Positions 8,271-12,273 of a stretch of 12,273 nt of DNA are shown here, piece after piece. The notes below the pieces were generated by a model. That model was not told where the DNA came from, searched no databases, and was given only the letters and a program-made list of their open reading frames with translations. Where the stretch lies: assembly GCA_036939755.1 (NCBI GenBank), contig JALLAZ010000755.1:1-12273 (forward strand), written 5' to 3'. Position 1 is the first letter of the stretch. Each line of letters begins with the position of its first letter. Source of the stretch: Stephanodiscus triporus. Its lineage: Eukaryota > Bacillariophyta > Thalassiosirophyceae > Thalassiosirales > Thalassiosiraceae. The position numbers and the translations under genes were made by a program.

Positions 8271-8337
8271 TGATCATCAACTTGAACGGTTGGGTAAGAA
8301 TACAACGATAATAGAGTATCAACTAAAATAACTTAAT
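8271..8337. other. 67-bp tail-to-tail spacer
   Basis: Only 67 bp separate the BRAP2-like stop (8268-8270) from the transporter stop (8338-8340, minus strand). Any normal 3' UTR of either gene must run into the other, so the two transcripts should overlap antisense (inference). No clear AATAAA is present on either strand. Confidence 0.6.
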
Positions 8338-9495
8338 TCATTTCTTCCCTGGTCCAGCGTAACCTAAAATTATTCCTCCCATCACAAGCACAGCTGAGAC
8401 CAAATGCACTCCAGTCATTGGCTTAGGAAAAATTATATAAGAGAGGACCACAGTAACCACTTTTCTGAGCGTTGCGACAGCCACTGCGACTGCTGGCCCA
8501 CTCCGCCGAATTAGCTCGGTGTATGCCAACACTGCCGTGCCCAGACCAATACCGACTATTAAATTCATGAGGAGAAAATGTGGATTATTCACAGCGAATG
8601 AAATGATGGGGAGAAACGACCGACGAAATATAGTCGACAAAAGAAGGAGAGTAAACCCAATAGAGTTTGTATTGACCATGAGCGCCTGCGGCGATAAGCC
8701 ATTGGCCACCTGTTGATGTTTTGCTAGAGTTTGACTGCCAGCTTCGTCATCAACCAAAGATTTCATTTCCATTTCCTCATCCTCGCTGCTTTTTCGAGGT
8801 GCTGAAGTAGCGCATCCAATGCCTTGCATTAATTGTTGTTGCAAATTCGGCACAAGCGCATCGCAAAACACACTAACGGCCAACAAGAAAATGCCAATCC
8901 AATGTCCATCCATATTCACTTGTCCTCTGATGGATTCCTGGACTTTGGTTTCGTCATCTTCTCCACCCTCGAAGTCTTTGGGAGACATGCAAAATCCTGC
9001 CGCGCCTAGACAAAGAAGGAACGCAGAAACGTATTCCAATGCACCATACTTTCTCTTCTTTATCATTACTCCAGACCTTTCTGCTCTTGCATCCATCACA
9101 ACGCCCACAATCATAGTTGGTATCAGCTTAGCTGATTTGAACACGACTTTGGTGACGTATGTTACGCCTTCATAGGTCAAACTCATGGTTGCAAATGCGG
9201 TTGCCCCATACACAATGGCACTTAACTTGACATAAATCCATAATTCTTGGAGAGATTTGGGGAACGATTTAATAGCGTCTCCACCCGAGCAGACACGCGA
9301 CACCAACAGTGGCAGTAGGACGCAGAATCCAAACTGAAATATAGTTATTGTGGTGGCCAGGTGAGGGAAAGAGTTGTACGATGTGGAGAGAGATTCAAGG
9401 GCGAGTTCATGGCCAATCATTGACATGAAAAAGAGGAGGATAAATGACAGCGTCGTAGACTTGCTGTTGCCGTGATTTTCATGTGTGGATGTCAT
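8338..9495 (-). CDS. SLC35B-type transporter (PAPS/nucleotide-sugar, UAA family)
   Basis: This is an intron-free 385-residue multispanning protein with about ten hydrophobic segments (roughly 14-29, 46-66, 88-107, 113-134, 152-171, 199-215, 275-290, 305-325, 333-352, 362-381), as in the SLC35 family. Family motifs are visible: VVFKSAKLIPTMIVG near 117-131, CDALVPNLQQQLMQ near 211-224, and VATLRKVVTVVLSYIIFPKP near 340-359. The pattern is closest to SLC35B3/B2, which exchange PAPS (the sulfate donor) across the Golgi membrane, but UDP-sugar transport by the same UAA family cannot be excluded. An acidic hydrophilic loop at about 228-270 (SSEDEEMEMKS) is longer than usual. The C-terminus GPGKK is not a canonical KKxx ER signal. 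The start is the first ATG after an upstream in-frame stop at 9511-9513. It converges on the BRAP2-like gene and diverges from the HMG-box gene. Confidence 0.83.
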   Translation of the reverse strand: MTSTHENHGNSKSTTLSFILLFFMSMIGHELALESLSTSYNSFPHLATTITIFQFGFCVLLPLLVSRVCSGGDAIKSFPKSLQELWIYVKLSAIVYGATAFATMSLTYEGVTYVTKVVFKSAKLIPTMIVGVVMDARAERSGVMIKKRKYGALEYVSAFLLCLGAAGFCMSPKDFEGGEDDETKVQESIRGQVNMDGHWIGIFLLAVSVFCDALVPNLQQQLMQGIGCATSAPRKSSEDEEMEMKSLVDDEAGSQTLAKHQQVANGLSPQALMVNTNSIGFTLLLLSTIFRRSFLPIISFAVNNPHFLLMNLIVGIGLGTAVLAYTELIRRSGPAVAVAVATLRKVVTVVLSYIIFPKPMTGVHLVSAVLVMGGIILGYAGPGKK

Positions 9496-9743
9496 GATAC
9501 TATCATGCCTTCACGCGGTACACACAACAAGCTGCAAGTCCAGAAGACGTTTCTAATCTCTCCTAAAACAAACCTCGATCGTCCTGCCCTGCATAACGCA
9601 GGATGCCGCAGGATGGATGTGGACGGAGCTGTCCTCCTACGATATCCTGTTGTGATTCGTTTTTTGTGTTTTGGGTGAAGGCAGGTTCATTTTTTTGAGG
9701 TGGGCGCTTTTTGTTTATTCACGAGAAACCGCTGGCGACTGGA
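9496..9743. promoter_or_regulatory. Divergent promoter region between transporter and HMG-box genes
   Basis: This 248-bp spacer lies between outward-facing genes. It contains a small perfect hairpin (cctgc-ataac-gcagg, 9588-9602) followed by a second copy of gcaggat at 9608-9614, and T-rich tracts at 9660-9696. Nothing can be assigned as a core promoter. Confidence 0.4.
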
Positions 9744-10793
9744 ATGAAGATGTCGTCGCCCCGCCTGTCCCCCGACGACGTCGCCGCCCTCCTCGACCGC
9801 GTCGACGCCGAGACGGAGTCCGCCCGGGAGGAGCTGCGTCGCGCCCAGTCGATCGCACACGCCGCGGGTCTCTCCGTCCACTGCTCCATCCTCGACGTCG
9901 CCTACAACGGCGGCGGCAACGACGACGGGGCAGTCGTTTTCGGGGGCCTCGCGGGGGGATCGACGTCGACGAACGGCGGCGGCGGGAGGGCGCCGGCCGT
10001 CGCGGACCTGCGGCAAGAGGCCGCCCTCGCGGCGCGGGCCCGTCACAGGTACAACCCCATGCGCGGCACCCTCTCGGCCTTCCCCCTCGTCCTCGCCACG
10101 ACGGGGGGGCACTGCAACACCGATCACGTGATACGGCAGAATCCCGACGGCACCGTCGACCGGCTGTCGGAGTACAGGCGCGCGATGCGCATGCGTCGTC
10201 GCAGGGAGAACTCCGACGAGCGCGGATCGGACCGTTGGGATTTGCCGCGCATCCCAGGTGGACGCCGACGACGGATACGCAGGGACGCCGACGCGCCCAC
10301 GGCGCCGCCGGAGCCGCCGGTGACCGGCTACGTCATATACGTCTCGCAGATGACCACGAAGCTCCGGCACGACAATCCCGACAGGCACCACGATCAGATA
10401 TCGGCGGTTCGTAGGATATCGATGATGTGGAACAGGCTATCGGACGAAGGGAGGGATCACTACGTCCGGCTGGCACGGGAAGCGCGCGCCGAGTACGACG
10501 AGCGGCTGATGGAATACCGGGCCACGGGCACATGGAGTCCCTTCACCGTCTTCGAGAGGCTAACGAACAACAGGAATGGCGTCGTGTGCAGGACGAGCGC
10601 AGAGCGCAGCACGGGCAGCAACGGACCGTGGGTGCGAATACCGCACGAGGAGAAGAACGAGCTGGAGAGGGAGATCGACACGTACGAACAGGTGATATTC
10701 CCGCCGAGGCCGGCGGGATCGGAGGGCGGACACGAGAAGACGATGACCGATCGAAGGAAACGCAGGAGGGAGAGGATACCGGAGGTTGCGTGA
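9744..10793 (+). CDS. HMG-box protein, GC-rich, single box
   Basis: The first ATG after the in-frame stop at 9696-9698 is at 9744, giving 349 residues; a second ATG follows two codons later, and upstream TTG is not a eukaryotic start. Residues about 194-263 form one HMG box: TGYVIYVSQM, then a helix with NPDRHHDQISAVRRISMMWNRLS, then DEGRDHYVRLAREARAEYDE, matching the three-helix pattern with the conserved Trp and the Y-x-x-A-x-x-A-x-x-x-Y spacing. HMG boxes bend or bind DNA in chromatin, so it is probably nuclear. An Arg-rich stretch (about 155-187) before the box and the KRRRER-like C-terminus suit DNA binding or nuclear import. The N-terminal half (a short helical start, a Gly/Asn-rich linker, then a conserved-looking RYNPMRGTLSAFPLVLATTGGHC segment) is unassigned. 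No intron is needed. GC is highest at the 5' end and falls towards the 3' end. Confidence 0.8.
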   Translation: MKMSSPRLSPDDVAALLDRVDAETESAREELRRAQSIAHAAGLSVHCSILDVAYNGGGNDDGAVVFGGLAGGSTSTNGGGGRAPAVADLRQEAALAARARHRYNPMRGTLSAFPLVLATTGGHCNTDHVIRQNPDGTVDRLSEYRRAMRMRRRRENSDERGSDRWDLPRIPGGRRRRIRRDADAPTAPPEPPVTGYVIYVSQMTTKLRHDNPDRHHDQISAVRRISMMWNRLSDEGRDHYVRLAREARAEYDERLMEYRATGTWSPFTVFERLTNNRNGVVCRTSAERSTGSNGPWVRIPHEEKNELEREIDTYEQVIFPPRPAGSEGGHEKTMTDRRKRRRERIPEVA

Positions 10794-10951
10794 TGTACAA
10801 TGCTCATGCTTCCCTATTATGCACTGCTTTCACTTTGAATTATGTAGATCAAGTGCATTTCTCCTGCTTGGCCAAACATCTTCCCTTCTATGATATCATT
10901 CTGCAATCTGCAGCAACAAGATGAATTTTGAGAAGAATATCACGCTGATTC
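10794..10951. other. Tail-to-tail spacer after HMG-box gene
   Basis: This 158-bp spacer lies between the HMG-box stop and the end of the broken receptor gene on the minus strand. Base composition returns to about background immediately after the HMG stop. No gene or repeat is seen. Confidence 0.4.
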
Positions 10952-11937
10952 CTAGCTGTTTTGTTGGCTTGTATCGATGTCCAAATCCACTCCTGATAAT
11001 TTTTGGATCGACGGGGAGGGGGGGGGGGCACTCCGTGTTATATCACCACCGCTCTTCCTCCTCGAATTCATTGACATTGACGTCAAGGTTTCAACGTGTT
11101 TTTGGCAGCACCATGTAGAAAGGAAAGCATTTCGAATGTCTTTCTTGTACAGCGCCAAGCACACTTGGAAAAATCCAACCAGGTTGAAGATGACATAGAT
11201 GATAGCTTGGAACCAGCCGGCAACAAAGGCTGACACGACAAGTGTAATGATAATGATATAAACTGTTGACAGCAATCTTGCAAAGTAGAACAGCTGGGAC
11301 CGATATTTTGCATTCTGGAGGGGTATCAGCTGTTTCTGCCATATTTGAAAACAAAGTAGGGTCACTAATACTGATGGTATAATCGCCGTCAATGGCATGA
11401 ATACCAAATAATAGAAAAGAAGTTGAGCCCTATTTCCAGCTTCCAGATACACCACACAATTACTGGCAGGGTTTGCGGTTGGGATTATCTCTATCGGCAT
11501 AACAGTTAACGTCGCCATGATCCTCGAATAGACATGTATGATTGCCGATGTCGCAATCACTCATTTAACTGTGGGGGGTCGATACCGCGTCGTATTCTGG
11601 TTCGCCATGAGCATGTGATAAATTTGAACGAATGTCAAGAAACCCATCCATAAACTCGCGCACCACCAATATGAAATGTTCATCCCATGATCTTGCATGC
11701 ATTCGGGGATCCGCTGTCTGCGAGAAGATTCACCAAATTGGCCATGAAGGTGGCAACATCCTTGTAGGCATCGGGGACGAGGCTAAATACAAGGTACATG
11801 TTGACCGAGTTGGAGCGGACTTTAGGACTGCGTAAAATGGCAAATAGGTGCCCATATATGCTAACGATTGATATTCCATTGGCATTCGTCCACAATATAA
11901 TTTGGATGAAGTAGGTCTGGTTGGAGTTGTTCACCAT
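10952..11937 (-). pseudogene. Broken seven-transmembrane (GPCR-like) receptor gene
   Basis: Read from ATG 11937-11935, the minus strand gives a glycosylatable start (NNS, NQT), TM1 (YFIQIILW...), an inner basic loop (RSPKVRSNSV) and TM2 (NMYLVFSLVPDAYKDV), then meets TGA at 11682-11680. In another frame the protein continues directly with NISYWWCASLWMGFLTF (TM3) and TTRYRPPTVK (loop), then an in-frame TGA at 11563-11561, then TM4 (VIATSAIIHVYSR), a loop with a Cys (SNCVVYLEAG), TM5, a basic loop, TM6-TM7 and a KKDIRNAF tail to TAG at 10954-10952. The pieces add to about 328 residues, a normal 7TM length, with extracellular Cys residues in the expected loops. One net base loss near 11680-11700 and one nonsense codon explain the breaks. 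I cannot name the receptor class or ligand. Alternatives are assembly errors, or two short independent genes (less likely). Confidence 0.62.
11018..11028. repeat. G11/C11 homopolymer in the receptor tail
   Basis: An uninterrupted run of 11 G on the plus strand, preceded by gggga, encodes Ala-Pro-Pro-Pro-Ser in the cytosolic tail of the broken receptor on the minus strand. Such tracts slip readily in replication and sequencing. The frame across it is nevertheless open at this length. Confidence 0.8.
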
Positions 11938-12273
11938 GTTGTTTGCATGGGTTGAGTAGGTGTGGTCGGGAGAAGTTGTTAGGCCACAATAGCGTTGTTG
12001 TTGTTGTTGTCGTTGTCGTTTTCCTTGTCGTTGTTGTTGGCATTGTCGTTGTCATCTGCCACTATGCTTTTTCATTGGCTATATTGGAAAAGTACTACTA
12101 CTCTTACCTACTTAGTTTTTTTTAGGTCACGAGGGGGCAGATCATAGAAAAATGTCTCATTGGAGCATTCCCATATCTCATTTGTGTTTGTGTATCACAA
12201 ACGCAAACTGAAAAAAACGATTAACTCGTAGCAGATTGCCCCCTAAGGTTAAAAAACTCATAGCAAATCGCAA
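11938..12273. other. Right edge: microsatellite and short repeats, no gene
   Basis: This is the region upstream of the receptor pseudogene. It holds a GTTGTT/GTCGTT microsatellite at about 11994-12052, T-rich sequence, an 8-bp inverted pair (agggggca 12132-12139 and tgccccct 12237-12244), and an imperfect 17-bp direct repeat (12223-12239 and 12255-12271, 14 of 17 identical). The small ORFs here are produced by the microsatellite and are not supported as genes. Confidence 0.5.
11994..12052. repeat. Trinucleotide microsatellite (GTT/GTC)n
   Basis: A mostly perfect run of GTT triplets is interspersed with GTC and interrupted by cgttttcc and ggcatt. It lies roughly 60 bp upstream of the receptor pseudogene's start codon and would be CAA-rich in its 5' leader or promoter. 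Confidence 0.8.

Noticed and set aside
9588..9614. Small hairpin as a terminator or ncRNA
   Set aside because: A 5-bp stem in a eukaryotic promoter region is expected by chance; there is no T tract or conserved fold.
9687..10391. Antisense ORF of 234 residues over the HMG-box gene, and a plus ORF at 9671-10414
   Set aside because: Both are Arg/Pro/Gly-rich shadow frames caused by high GC; only the frame starting at 9744 contains a recognisable domain.
10460..10924. Further ORFs on both strands over the 3' end of the HMG-box gene
   Set aside because: They are low-complexity shadows and extend past the HMG stop without any domain signal.
10952..11560. Receptor fragment as an independent 202-residue gene
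   Set aside because: Its nominal start is GTG immediately after an in-frame TGA, and TM1-TM3 lie directly upstream; it is better explained as the rear part of a broken receptor.
11714..11740. Very short GT..AG span (about 16-20 bp) as an intron that could repair the receptor frame
   Set aside because: It is far shorter than the 83-99 bp introns of the GH16 gene and too short for normal spliceosomal splicing.
11861..12055. 64-residue poly-Thr ORF on the minus strand and poly-Val ORF on the plus strand
   Set aside because: Both are translations of the GTT/GTC microsatellite.
1..12273. CRISPR arrays, tRNA, rRNA, insertion sequences, phage or toxin-antitoxin modules
   Set aside because: No regularly spaced repeats, cloverleaf, transposase, integrase or related motifs were seen; the gene content is ordinary eukaryotic nuclear.

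Overview
The window looks like nuclear DNA of a microalga, most probably a centric diatom (inference). The genes are compact, mostly intron-free eukaryotic families: BRAP2-type Zn-finger/coiled-coil, HMG box, SLC35B transporter and a 7TM receptor. The one clearly interrupted gene has three short introns (94, 83 and 99 bp, GT..AG). A GH16 endo-beta-1,3-glucanase fits an organism that stores a beta-1,3-glucan. There are no operons, Shine-Dalgarno-led starts, rRNA, tRNA, CRISPR or recognisable transposons.

Layout, left to right: an orphan low-complexity protein (minus, 181-1872); a membrane-anchored GH16 glucanase in four exons (plus, 2521-4215); a GC-rich carbonyl-reductase-like SDR (minus, 4722-5570); a large BRAP2-like protein with a degenerate RING, an intact ZnF-UBP and a coiled coil (plus, 5904-8270); an SLC35B-type PAPS/nucleotide-sugar transporter (minus, 8338-9495); a GC-rich single HMG-box protein (plus, 9744-10793); and a broken seven-transmembrane receptor (minus, 10952-11937). 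The last 336 bp hold a CAA/CAG-like microsatellite and short imperfect repeats.

The seven genes alternate strand strictly (-+-+-+-). Every intergenic stretch is therefore either a shared divergent promoter region (1873-2520, 5571-5903, 9496-9743) or a tail-to-tail region (4216-4721, 8271-8337, 10794-10951). Two genes, the SDR and the HMG box, sit in sharp GC-rich islands, with sampled lines near 77% GC against about 50% in a neighbour.

Nothing indicates one shared pathway. The genes read as independent housekeeping or regulatory functions: glucan turnover, carbonyl reduction, ubiquitin-linked signalling, sulfate or sugar-nucleotide transport into the Golgi/ER, and chromatin binding. I found no convincing new multi-gene system. 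The most notable points are the decayed receptor, the unusual RING of the BRAP2 homologue, the GC islands and the strict strand alternation.
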